Source of the DNA: Flammeovirgaceae bacterium
Lineage (GTDB): Bacteria; Bacteroidota; Bacteroidia; Cytophagales; MED-G16
Direction: 5' to 3'
DNA length: 5,039 bases
NCBI GenBank assembly: GCA_002696995.1
Contig: NZUF01000007.1
Span: forward strand, 32,205-37,243
The notes beneath the pieces are model-generated. The model searched no databases. It was not told the origin of the DNA and saw only the letters and a program-made list of their open reading frames with translations. Of the stretch, positions 1-5,039 are shown one piece after another. Made by a program: the position numbers and the translations under genes. Within the stretch, counting starts at the first letter, position 1, and every line of letters begins with the position of its first letter.

Positions 1-168
1 GATAAGAAATACTCTGAAGAGTATCACTATCAGTATCTTTCTGACAAAATCGAAAAGTTTTTATCAGGCGAGATAGACATCCAGTACCCTGATCAGCTGA
101 AAGCTCCAGACGGATCTCCTATTGGATCTCATGATCATTTATTATTTTCTTGTGAAAGTGAATTATAA
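1..168 (+). CDS. C-terminal end of an unidentified protein (5' end outside window)
   Basis: Frame 1 is open from the left edge to a TAA at 166-168, giving the last 55 residues of a larger protein. The tail is hydrophilic: a Lys/Glu/Tyr-rich helix-like stretch (residues 1-25, including YQYLSDKIEKFLSG) is followed by a Pro/Asp-containing segment with the turn-forming run APDGSPIGS near residues 38-46. There is no membrane segment and no recognisable catalytic motif in this piece. Codon use is somewhat richer in G and C (CAG, CTG, GGC) than in the minus-strand genes beside it. I do not recognise the family with confidence. The helix-then-PDGSPIG tail faintly recalls the end of large zinc-dependent metalloproteases of the DUF5117/DUF4953 type, common in Bacteroidota, but that is a guess. 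It runs convergently into the MaoC-like gene and overlaps its last 6 bases. Confidence 0.65.
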   Translation, partial: DKKYSEEYHYQYLSDKIEKFLSGEIDIQYPDQLKAPDGSPIGSHDHLLFSCESEL

Positions 169-567
169 TTTTTCTTCATGAAGAGCAGTTCCGGTGCCGT
201 CAACAATTAGGTTTTTTTCTGTATCAAAAATTTGTGTTTTAAAGACACCAAAATGTTTGTCCTTTATAATTTTAATTAACTCAACACGTACTATATATTT
301 TTTGTCAGGGTACAGGGGTCTTTTAAAGCTAAGGTTTTGACCAACATGAATAGATCCAGCACCAGGAAATTTTGTTCCCATCACCTTTCCAAATGAAGTT
401 ACAGAGAAAAGCCCATGAACTATTGGTTTTTTAAACCTTGTTTTTGCTGCAAACTTTTTATCAAGATGAAGGGGGTTTTTGTCCCCACTTAGTTCAGCAA
501 ATTTATTTACCATCTCCTGGGTGATTATAAATTCTTCTTTATAATTATCTCCAATCTTTAATTTCAT
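163..567 (-). CDS. MaoC-like hot-dog fold dehydratase, probable (R)-specific enoyl-CoA hydratase
   Basis: The 134-residue protein has the length of a single-domain MaoC/PhaJ-type hydratase. The hydratase-2 signature is clear: SGDKNPLH (residues 27-34), with Asp29 and His34 in the positions of the catalytic Asp/His pair of (R)-hydratases, then PIVHGLFS (48-55). A further conserved hot-dog stretch, GQNLSFKRPLYPDKKY, covers 76-91. Known family members add water to trans-2-enoyl-CoA to give (R)-3-hydroxyacyl-CoA in the cytoplasm, usually as dimers. The exact substrate cannot be read here, and a general thioester role in fatty acid or branched acyl metabolism is possible. No PHA synthase is visible nearby. 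Its ATG overlaps the TGA of the upstream permease gene (ATGA, 564-567), which points to translational coupling and fixes the start. It is the last gene of the operon. There is no signal peptide. Confidence 0.88.
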   Translation of the reverse strand: MKLKIGDNYKEEFIITQEMVNKFAELSGDKNPLHLDKKFAAKTRFKKPIVHGLFSVTSFGKVMGTKFPGAGSIHVGQNLSFKRPLYPDKKYIVRVELIKIIKDKHFGVFKTQIFDTEKNLIVDGTGTALHEEKL

Positions 568-1802
568 GATAAAACATTTTTTGTGTTTATAAAATCTTTA
601 TTAGATGATGACATTATTGCTGGGAATAAAGAAGCTAAGGCCGCCACCGTTATTACCATAAAAGTAATTATAATTATATCAGGTCCTAGTAAACTTACAG
701 GGTAGGCATCAAGAATGGAGCTGGTCATCTGAATTTTAATAATTCCATATGTTTTCTGGGCCCATGTTATAAGGGCACCCGCAGTTACGCCAAAGCAAGC
801 TCCCATAATTCCGGTTATTATTCCATGTAGAAGAAAGATATTTCTAATCTGATATTTTTTTACACCCAGCGAAAACATTACGGCGATATCCTTCTTTTTT
901 TCAACACCTACCATTATTAAAAGAAAAAAAATATTTATTGAACACAAGATTAGAACTATAAAAAAAACAAAATAAACAACAAGCTTTTCTGATTTAAGAA
1001 TCTTATATAAACCCTCCCTTTGCTCTAAACCCGTGGAAACTTTAAATGAATTGCCTAAAAGTTTTATAATTTTTTCTTTTGTTTTCTCTGGTTCGAATTT
1101 GTTAACTAGAGAAATCTCGTATGCTGATATATTATTATTTTGATTTAATAAATTTTGAGCAAAATTGAGAGAGGTAAATATATAATTGTTATCAAAGCTG
1201 CTTTCAATCGCAAAAACACCACCTACCTTAAGAGGTTTTTTGTTATAAAGCTTTTTGGATAAAGAGTTTGGATTTAAGTTAATATTTTGATTTAAGGCAA
1301 ATACGTCTAAGCTTTGGAAATCAGAATCTACCTTAATACCTAATGAGTACTTTACTCCCCTTCCTATTACCCCGTAGTCCAAGGTGTTTTTCTGAAAAAT
1401 AAAATCACCCTCTGTTAAGTTTTTTTTAATTCTGTTTTGGTTGATAAAATTATTATCAACCCCTTTTATATAAGTTACTACTTCTTTTTCTTGATTCTGA
1501 ATTACCACCTTATTCTCAATTATTGCCGAAACCCCTTTAACTGAGTTTATTTGATTTATTTGATCTATAAATTTGTTTTCAAAGAATAACCCTTCTGCTT
1601 TTTCAACTTTAATATCAGGGTCAAAGTCATTGTATATAGACTTTAATGTTTCTTCCAAACCATTATACACCGACAATATTACAACCATAGCCGCAGCGCC
1701 AATAGACAGGGTTATTATTGAGGTGTAAGAAAGAAAGTTTATTAATGTTTTTTTCTTTTTAGAAAAGATAAGTTTTAGTGCTGATCTAAAAGAAAAACTC
1801 AT
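564..1802 (-). CDS. LolC/LolE-family ABC transporter permease (FtsX/MacB fold)
   Basis: A 412-residue membrane protein with the classic LolC/LolE layout. A short cytoplasmic N-terminus holds a basic run (KKKK at 15-18). TM1 lies at about 24-46, a large extracytoplasmic domain at about 47-273, then TM2 (about 275-299), TM3 (about 322-347) and TM4 (about 374-396). After TM2 comes the family's cytoplasmic coupling segment EKKKDIAVMFSLGVKKYQI (301-319), which contacts the ATPase. Length matches the LolC/E family. In Gram-negative bacteria such permeases pair with the ATPase LolD to release lipoproteins from the inner membrane towards LolA. No LolD-type ATPase lies in this window, so it must be encoded elsewhere. 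Bacteroidota carry several FtsX-type permeases, so the substrate is inferred from family resemblance and a macrolide-exporter-like or other envelope role remains possible. The ATG at 1802-1800 starts one base after the rbfA stop, and the TGA overlaps the next gene's ATG. Confidence 0.85.
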   Translation of the reverse strand: MSFSFRSALKLIFSKKKKTLINFLSYTSIITLSIGAAAMVVILSVYNGLEETLKSIYNDFDPDIKVEKAEGLFFENKFIDQINQINSVKGVSAIIENKVVIQNQEKEVVTYIKGVDNNFINQNRIKKNLTEGDFIFQKNTLDYGVIGRGVKYSLGIKVDSDFQSLDVFALNQNINLNPNSLSKKLYNKKPLKVGGVFAIESSFDNNYIFTSLNFAQNLLNQNNNISAYEISLVNKFEPEKTKEKIIKLLGNSFKVSTGLEQREGLYKILKSEKLVVYFVFFIVLILCSINIFFLLIMVGVEKKKDIAVMFSLGVKKYQIRNIFLLHGIITGIMGACFGVTAGALITWAQKTYGIIKIQMTSSILDAYPVSLLGPDIIIITFMVITVAALASLFPAIMSSSNKDFINTKNVLS

Positions 1803-1803
1803 T

Positions 1804-2175
1804 TTACTTTGTTGGGGGAATGTCTAAGTTAGATATTATCTTATTTACTCTTGAGGCCTCGTGTTCAGTGCTATCGATTATAAACTTTATTTCAGGAATT
1901 TTTCTAATTTTCTTAGCAATAGCCTTTACTATATATTGTTTAATGTCATGTTTCCTTTCTTGGAATCTTTCATTAACAAAATCAGATTTTGAGTTGTCAA
2001 GAACACTAATAAATATTAAAGCAACACTTAGATCTGGGGATAGCTTTATTCCCATTACTGTCACAAACTCATTTTTTAAAAAAGATTTCCCTTCTTTTAA
2101 TATATATTCGTTTACAACTCCATGTATTAAACTTTCATGTTTTTCTATTCTTTGCCTTTTCAAATTATTGGTCAA
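1804..2175 (-). CDS. rbfA: Ribosome-binding factor A (30S maturation), TTG start
   Basis: The 123-residue protein has the size and order of RbfA, a KH-like protein that binds the 30S subunit and helps mature the 5' end of 16S rRNA. Visible family landmarks are an N-terminal basic helix (KRQRIEKHESLIHGVVNEYI, residues 6-25), the strand FVTVMGIKLSPDLSVALIFISV (37-58, RbfA-type VTxxxLSPDL), a charged helix (about 68-90), and IPEIKFIIDST (93-103), matching the usual PELKFxxDxS. No ATG is available: an in-frame TAG lies only two codons upstream of the first TTG (2175-2173), and the other reasonable candidate is a second TTG at 2163-2161, four codons in. With the first TTG the gene overlaps rpiB by 11 nt; with the second it begins just after the rpiB TAA. 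The first in-frame ATG (codon 41) would delete the conserved N-terminal helix. The stop lies one base before the permease start. Confidence 0.92.
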   Translation of the reverse strand: MTNNLKRQRIEKHESLIHGVVNEYILKEGKSFLKNEFVTVMGIKLSPDLSVALIFISVLDNSKSDFVNERFQERKHDIKQYIVKAIAKKIRKIPEIKFIIDSTEHEASRVNKIISNLDIPPTK

Positions 2176-2593
2176 TTTTTTCTACCCTTCTTTTATGTCT
2201 TCCTCCTTGGAAGTCAGATGCCATAAAAGCATTTAATATTTTTTTTTGTTCCTCTTTTGAAATAAATCTAGCTGGTATACACAACACGTTAGCGTTATTA
2301 TGAGTAACCGCTAAACTAGAAATTTTTTCATTCCAACAAATTGCAGCCCTTATTCCTGGGTGTTTATTTGATGCCATCGCAACTCCGTTTGCACTCCCAC
2401 AAATTAATACCCCAAAAGAACTATTATCTTTTAATACCTTAGAGGAAACATCATGTGCGTAGTCTGGATAATCAACAGAGTCTGCAGAATAACATCCACA
2501 GTCTTCATAATTAATCCCCTCTTTTTTTAGGAATGATATTAGATCAGACTTGTACTCATATCCAGCATGGTCAGAACCTATAATTACTTTCAT
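2165..2593 (-). CDS. rpiB: Ribose-5-phosphate isomerase B (RpiB/LacAB family)
   Basis: The 142-residue cytoplasmic enzyme interconverts ribose 5-phosphate and ribulose 5-phosphate in the non-oxidative pentose phosphate pathway. It opens with MKVIIGSDHAGYEYK; Asp8-His9 correspond to the conserved substrate-binding pair. The phosphate/active-site loop is GVLICGSANGVAMASNKHPGIRAA broken by position: Cys65 (family catalytic base), Gly66, Ser67 and Asn69, then NKHPGIRAA at 76-84. The catalytic-histidine region is THNNANVL (97-104, His98), and the C-terminal signature is FQGGRHKRRV (128-137), whose Arg residues bind phosphate. Length is normal for RpiB. The loop reads CGSANG where many homologues have CGSGNG or CGTGIG, a small substitution that should be tolerated. 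The start ATG is three bases after the tatC stop, behind an A-rich leader with no Shine-Dalgarno sequence. The 3' end overlaps the rbfA start. Confidence 0.95.
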   Translation of the reverse strand: MKVIIGSDHAGYEYKSDLISFLKKEGINYEDCGCYSADSVDYPDYAHDVSSKVLKDNSSFGVLICGSANGVAMASNKHPGIRAAICWNEKISSLAVTHNNANVLCIPARFISKEEQKKILNAFMASDFQGGRHKRRVEKIDQ

Positions 2594-2596
2594 TTT

Positions 2597-3385
2597 TTAT
2601 TTATTTTTAACTACTCCAGAAATCAATATACTTATTTCATATAAACCCACCAAAGGTAAAGCCATCACAATTTGACTAAATGGATCAGGTGGTGTCAACA
2701 TTGCTCCAAACACTAAAATAATTACTATGGCGTGTTTTCTGTAATTTTTGAGAATTTCCTTATTAACGATTCCCGCTTTAGTTAAAAAATATATAACCAT
2801 GGGAAGCTGAAATAATAACCCAGATGCTAACACAAGGGTAGTTATAGTTGAAACATAAGATATTATATCAAACTCATTTAAAATCGAAGGGTCTATCTGG
2901 TAATTTGCTAAGAAGTTTATAGAGATTGGTGTTAAAATAAAGTATCCAAATAAAACTCCAATAAAAAACAATAAGGAAACATAAAAGGTTGCCCCCCTTG
3001 CTGCCTTTTTCTCATTTGAATACAATCCAGGTGAAATAAATTTCCAAAATTCCCAGAACGCATAAGGAAAGGCAAAAATTATACCAATTACAAATGAGGA
3101 AGAAATATGCATCATAAATTGTCCAGCCATTTGTCTACTTTGTATAATGAAAGGAAGTTCATCTATACAAAATGAAGAAACACCTATTTGTTGACCAAGA
3201 TCACATAGAATTTTGTATGTCCAAAAGTCACTTTTTGAGGGACCTAATAAAATTATTCCAAAAACTATTTCTTTAGATACAAACGCAATAATTGCAAATA
3301 CCATTATTGCCAAGAGTGATCTTATGATATGCCACCTAAGTTCTTCTAGGTGATCAATAAAAGACATTTCTTTTTCTTTTTTCAT
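2597..3385 (-). CDS. tatC: Sec-independent twin-arginine translocase subunit TatC
   Basis: A 262-residue inner-membrane protein with six predicted membrane spans: about 21-47, 92-112, 132-156, 178-203, 217-231 and 236-257. TatC recognises twin-arginine signal peptides and, with TatA-type partners, exports folded proteins. Diagnostic segments are the N-terminal DHLEELRWH (11-19, Glu14 and Arg17 in the signal-peptide binding area) and FPYAFWEFWKFISPGLY (106-122) with following SNEKK. The first periplasmic loop (about 48-90) is long, with DFWTYK, two Cys residues and PFIIQSRQMAGQF, as in Bacteroidota TatC. At the place of E. coli Glu170, inside the fourth span, this protein has Gln193 (LLFQLP); from memory this is usual in the phylum. 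No tatA or tatB is adjacent, which is also common there. The ATG directly abuts the glyA TAA with no gap. A second Met at residue 7 is an alternative start. Confidence 0.96.
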   Translation of the reverse strand: MKKEKEMSFIDHLEELRWHIIRSLLAIMVFAIIAFVSKEIVFGIILLGPSKSDFWTYKILCDLGQQIGVSSFCIDELPFIIQSRQMAGQFMMHISSSFVIGIIFAFPYAFWEFWKFISPGLYSNEKKAARGATFYVSLLFFIGVLFGYFILTPISINFLANYQIDPSILNEFDIISYVSTITTLVLASGLLFQLPMVIYFLTKAGIVNKEILKNYRKHAIVIILVFGAMLTPPDPFSQIVMALPLVGLYEISILISGVVKNK

Positions 3386-4645
3386 TTATTTATGAAGAGG
3401 GAAGTTATTAGCCCAATTATTTATTTCTTTTTTAATAACATCTACTTCAGATTTATTTGTAATAACAGAATCTATAAAACCCACAATTTTTTTCATATCA
3501 GACTCTCCCATCCCCCTAGTAGTAATCGCCGCAGTCCCTATTCTCATTCCAGAAGTAACAAAAGGAGACTCTGTATCAAAAGGAACCATGTTTTTATTTA
3601 TGGTTATGTCAGCTTTTCCTAAATTTTCTTCTGCTTCTTTTCCTGTGATGTTTTTATTTCTCAAGTCTATAAGCATTAGGTGATTATCAGTTCCCGCTGA
3701 AATAATGTTATATCCTTTCTTTATAAACTCCGAAGACATTGCGGCAGCATTCTTTTTAACCTGAACAACATAATCAAGATAATTATCAGAAAGAGCTTCC
3801 TTAAACGCTACAGCTTTTGCTGCTATTATATGTTCTAAAGGACCACCTTGAGTTCCCGGAAAAACACCAGAGTCAAGGAGTGACGAAATCTTTCGAAGAG
3901 TTCCTTTGGGCGTTTTGATCCCAAATGGATTTTCAAAGTCATCTCTAATCATAATTATTCCTCCTCTTGGCCCCCGAAGAGTTTTGTGAGTTGTGGAGGT
4001 AACAATATGGCAATGGTCTAAAGGGTCATTTAAAAGCCCCCTTGAAATTAATCCAGAAGGGTGTGCAATGTCAGCAAGGACTAATGCCCCAACCCTGTCA
4101 GCTACTTCTCTAATTAGTTTGTAATCCCAATCCCTACTATATGAAGAAGCTCCACAAATAATTAATTTTGGTTTTTCTTTTAGGGCAGTTCTTTCCAAGG
4201 CTTCGTAATCAATAAATCCGTCTTCCTTTTTAACGCCATAAAAGTATGGTTTATAAATTTTTCCAGAATAATTTACTGGGGAACCATGAGTCAAATGACC
4301 CCCATGAGAAAGGTCAAAACCCAATATCTTATCACCAGGATTTAGTATAGCTAACATAACCGCTGCATTAGCCTGAGCACCAGAGTGCGGTTGCACATTT
4401 ACCCAAGTAGCATCAAAGAGGTTTTTTAACCTCTCTCTACATAAATCCTCAATTTCATCCACCACCACGCAACCCCCGTAATATCTTTTTCCAGGAAGCC
4501 CTTCAGCATATTTATTAGTAAGAATACTTCCGGCAGCTTCCATAACCCCTTCAGAAGCATAATTTTCAGAGGCTATTAGCTCTATACCTTCTGTTTGACG
4601 TATCTTTTCTTGTTGAATTAAATCAAATAATTTTGTGTCTCTCAT
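3386..4645 (-). CDS. glyA: Serine hydroxymethyltransferase
   Basis: The 419-residue PLP enzyme (family length about 410-440) converts serine plus tetrahydrofolate to glycine plus 5,10-methylene-tetrahydrofolate, the main cellular source of one-carbon units. Landmarks in order: GIELIASEN (20-28), [17 protein letters not shown] (42-58, cofactor/substrate Tyr residues), QPHSGAQAN (85-93), [13 protein letters not shown] (109-121), [10 protein letters not shown] (190-199; Asp192 and His195 contact the PLP ring), [13 protein letters not shown] (217-229) with Lys221 as the Schiff-base lysine, [11 protein letters not shown] (262-272), and SGMRIGTAA (365-373), where Arg368 should bind the substrate carboxylate. 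All key residues are present, so the enzyme should be active. The start ATG at 4645-4643 has no Shine-Dalgarno sequence. It is the first gene of the six-gene operon and is divergent from pheA across 74 bp, so operon expression should be driven from there. Confidence 0.98.
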   Translation of the reverse strand: MRDTKLFDLIQQEKIRQTEGIELIASENYASEGVMEAAGSILTNKYAEGLPGKRYYGGCVVVDEIEDLCRERLKNLFDATWVNVQPHSGAQANAAVMLAILNPGDKILGFDLSHGGHLTHGSPVNYSGKIYKPYFYGVKKEDGFIDYEALERTALKEKPKLIICGASSYSRDWDYKLIREVADRVGALVLADIAHPSGLISRGLLNDPLDHCHIVTSTTHKTLRGPRGGIIMIRDDFENPFGIKTPKGTLRKISSLLDSGVFPGTQGGPLEHIIAAKAVAFKEALSDNYLDYVVQVKKNAAAMSSEFIKKGYNIISAGTDNHLMLIDLRNKNITGKEAEENLGKADITINKNMVPFDTESPFVTSGMRIGTAAITTRGMGESDMKKIVGFIDSVITNKSEVDVIKKEINNWANNFPLHK

Positions 4646-4663
4646 AATACTATAAATAATGAT

Positions 4664-4671
4664 TAATTTTG
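4664..4671 (+). promoter_or_regulatory. Candidate Bacteroidota -7 box for pheA
   Basis: TAATTTTG matches the Bacteroidota primary sigma factor -7 consensus TAnnTTTG exactly. It sits about 49 bases before the pheA ATG, so transcription would begin near the left edge of the inverted repeat. The nearest upstream TTTG (4632-4635) is 28 bases away, longer than the usual -33 spacing, and the composition makes chance matches likely. A second match (4628-4635) lies further upstream inside glyA. Confidence 0.3.
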
Positions 4672-4708
4672 TAGGATAATCGTTATTTTGTGAAATAAAT
4701 TAATCCTA
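4672..4708. repeat. Nested imperfect inverted repeat, possible operator or 5' leader hairpin
   Basis: Outer arms TAGGATAAT (4672-4680) and ATTAATCCTA (4699-4708) are reverse complements apart from one extra base. Inside them, TTATTT (4683-4688) and AAATAA (4693-4698) form a perfect 6-bp inverted repeat around TGTG. The whole 37-bp element is therefore nearly symmetrical about 4690. As DNA it could be a binding site for a dimeric regulator of both divergent genes. As RNA it could fold into a hairpin ending 11 nt before the pheA ATG. It has only a few G-C pairs and no following T-run on the plus strand, so it is a poor terminator. AT-rich DNA produces chance palindromes, so function is uncertain. 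Confidence 0.5.
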
Positions 4709-4719
4709 GTATAAAAGTA

Positions 4720-5039
4720 ATGAACATTAAAGAATTTAGAACAAAAATAGATAAAATTGACTCAGATATTTTACAACTTCTTGATGAGAGGATGGACTTT
4801 GTTCATGAAATAGGTTTAATTAAATCAGCATCTAAAGAAAGTGTTTACAGACCTGAGAGAGAAAAAGAAATTATAGAGAGATTAAGTGCTTTGTCAAAAG
4901 GAAAATTAAATTCTGAATCAATTAAAGCTATTTTCCAAGAAATTTTTGCAGCTGCAAGAAATATAGAATTACCTGAACGTGTTGCGTATTTAGGTCCAGA
5001 GGGAAGCTTTACCCACCAAGCTGCTGAAAGTAATTTTGG
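4720..5039 (+). CDS. pheA: Chorismate mutase / prephenate dehydratase (P-protein), 5' part
   Basis: The first 106 residues are present; the gene runs off the right edge. Residues 1-85 form an AroQ-type all-helical chorismate mutase domain. By hand alignment to E. coli, active-site residues are Arg7, Arg24, Lys35, Arg47 and Glu48 (in the run YRPEREKEII at 43-52), and Glu83 near the place of E. coli Gln88. From residue 88 the prephenate dehydratase domain begins with its typical VAYLGPEGSFTHQAA (88-102). The complete protein should convert chorismate to prephenate and then phenylpyruvate, the committed steps of phenylalanine synthesis in the cytoplasm, and normally ends in an ACT domain for phenylalanine feedback, not visible here. 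The ATG at 4720 is the only sensible start. It has an A-rich leader and no Shine-Dalgarno sequence, and is divergent from glyA. Confidence 0.95.
   Translation, partial: MNIKEFRTKIDKIDSDILQLLDERMDFVHEIGLIKSASKESVYRPEREKEIIERLSALSKGKLNSESIKAIFQEIFAAARNIELPERVAYLGPEGSFTHQAAESNF
4742..4749 (-). promoter_or_regulatory. Candidate Bacteroidota -7 box for the glyA operon
   Basis: Read on the minus strand this is TATTTTTG, an exact match to TAnnTTTG. It lies inside codons 8-10 of pheA, about 97 bases before the glyA ATG. A TTG lies 24 bases upstream on the same strand, close to but slightly beyond the usual -33 spacing. If used, the glyA leader RNA would carry the whole inverted repeat. It may equally be a chance match. 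Confidence 0.25.

Larger units (their letters stand above)
4646..4719. promoter_or_regulatory. Divergent glyA / pheA intergenic region
   Basis: This 74-bp, strongly AT-rich gap is the only sizeable non-coding stretch in the window. It separates the leftward six-gene operon from rightward pheA, so at least part of both promoters should lie in or near it. Neither start codon is preceded by a Shine-Dalgarno sequence. pheA has the A-rich leader ATAAAAGTA directly before ATG. Most of the right half is taken up by an inverted repeat listed separately. No open reading frame or RNA gene is visible. Confidence 0.7.

Noticed and set aside
110..132. Direct repeat GGATCTC-N5-GGATCTC
   Set aside because: Only 7 bp, inside coding sequence, explained by codons for Gly-Ser around the SPIG turn; no third copy.
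174..183. CTTCATGAAG palindrome just after the convergent stop codons, as a possible terminator
   Set aside because: It has no loop, is short, is not followed by a T-run in the useful direction, and lies within the conserved C-terminal coding part of the MaoC-like gene.
1820..2236. Plus-strand open frame of 138 codons antisense to rbfA/rpiB
   Set aside because: It lies opposite two well-supported genes, has Ser/Phe/Leu-rich shadow composition with no family resemblance, and spans their junction. It is an antisense by-product of AT-rich coding DNA.
2239..2247. Run of nine T (nine A in the rpiB sense strand), a possible slippage or programmed frameshift site
   Set aside because: It encodes the Lys-Lys-Ile part of a normal EEQKKIL helix, the reading frame continues to the expected C-terminus, and similar 8-base runs occur elsewhere in this AT-rich window.
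3350..3622. Plus-strand open frame of 90 codons antisense to the tatC/glyA junction
   Set aside because: Phe/His/Arg/Ser-rich low-complexity translation opposite conserved genes, with no motif; a shadow frame.
4683..4690. TTATTTTG as a further -7 promoter box for pheA
   Set aside because: One base short of TAnnTTTG, and the preceding TTTG is only about 12 bases away; better explained as part of the inverted repeat.

Overview
The window looks like chromosomal housekeeping DNA from a low-GC member of the Bacteroidota. TatC and GlyA read like Bacteroidota proteins; TatC has the long Trp/Cys-containing first periplasmic loop and an MSFIDHLEELRWH start. Leaders in front of the genes are A-rich, with no recognisable Shine-Dalgarno sequence, as is normal for that phylum. 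The fused chorismate mutase/prephenate dehydratase hints at a Cytophagales-like lineage rather than a typical Flavobacteriia member. That placement is inference from remembered family features, not from a search.

Layout, left to right. Positions 1-168 hold the 3' end of a plus-strand gene of uncertain identity. Positions 163-4645 hold six minus-strand genes. In transcription order they are glyA (4645-3386), tatC (3385-2597), rpiB (2593-2165), rbfA (2175-1804), a LolC/LolE-type ABC permease gene (1802-564) and a MaoC-type hydratase gene (567-163). Junctions are 0 nt, a 3-nt gap, an 11-nt overlap, a 1-nt gap and a 4-nt ATGA overlap, so this is almost certainly one polycistronic unit. It ends head-on against the plus-strand gene, and the two stop codons together form the palindrome TTATAA. 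Positions 4646-4719 are the only real intergenic stretch. This 74-bp divergent region carries a nested imperfect inverted repeat and weak candidate promoter boxes. From 4720 to the right edge runs the 5' part of a plus-strand pheA gene.

Functionally the operon mixes core tasks: one-carbon/serine-glycine metabolism (GlyA), folded-protein export (TatC), pentose phosphate isomerisation (RpiB), 30S ribosome maturation (RbfA), probable lipoprotein or envelope ABC transport (LolC/E-like) and acyl-CoA hydration (MaoC-like). No single pathway joins them. The arrangement suggests shared growth-linked expression, not a dedicated system. I found no mobile element, CRISPR array, RNA gene, toxin-antitoxin pair or defence cassette. 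The observations most worth checking are the divergent-region inverted repeat, the forced TTG start of rbfA and the shared TTATAA stop palindrome.
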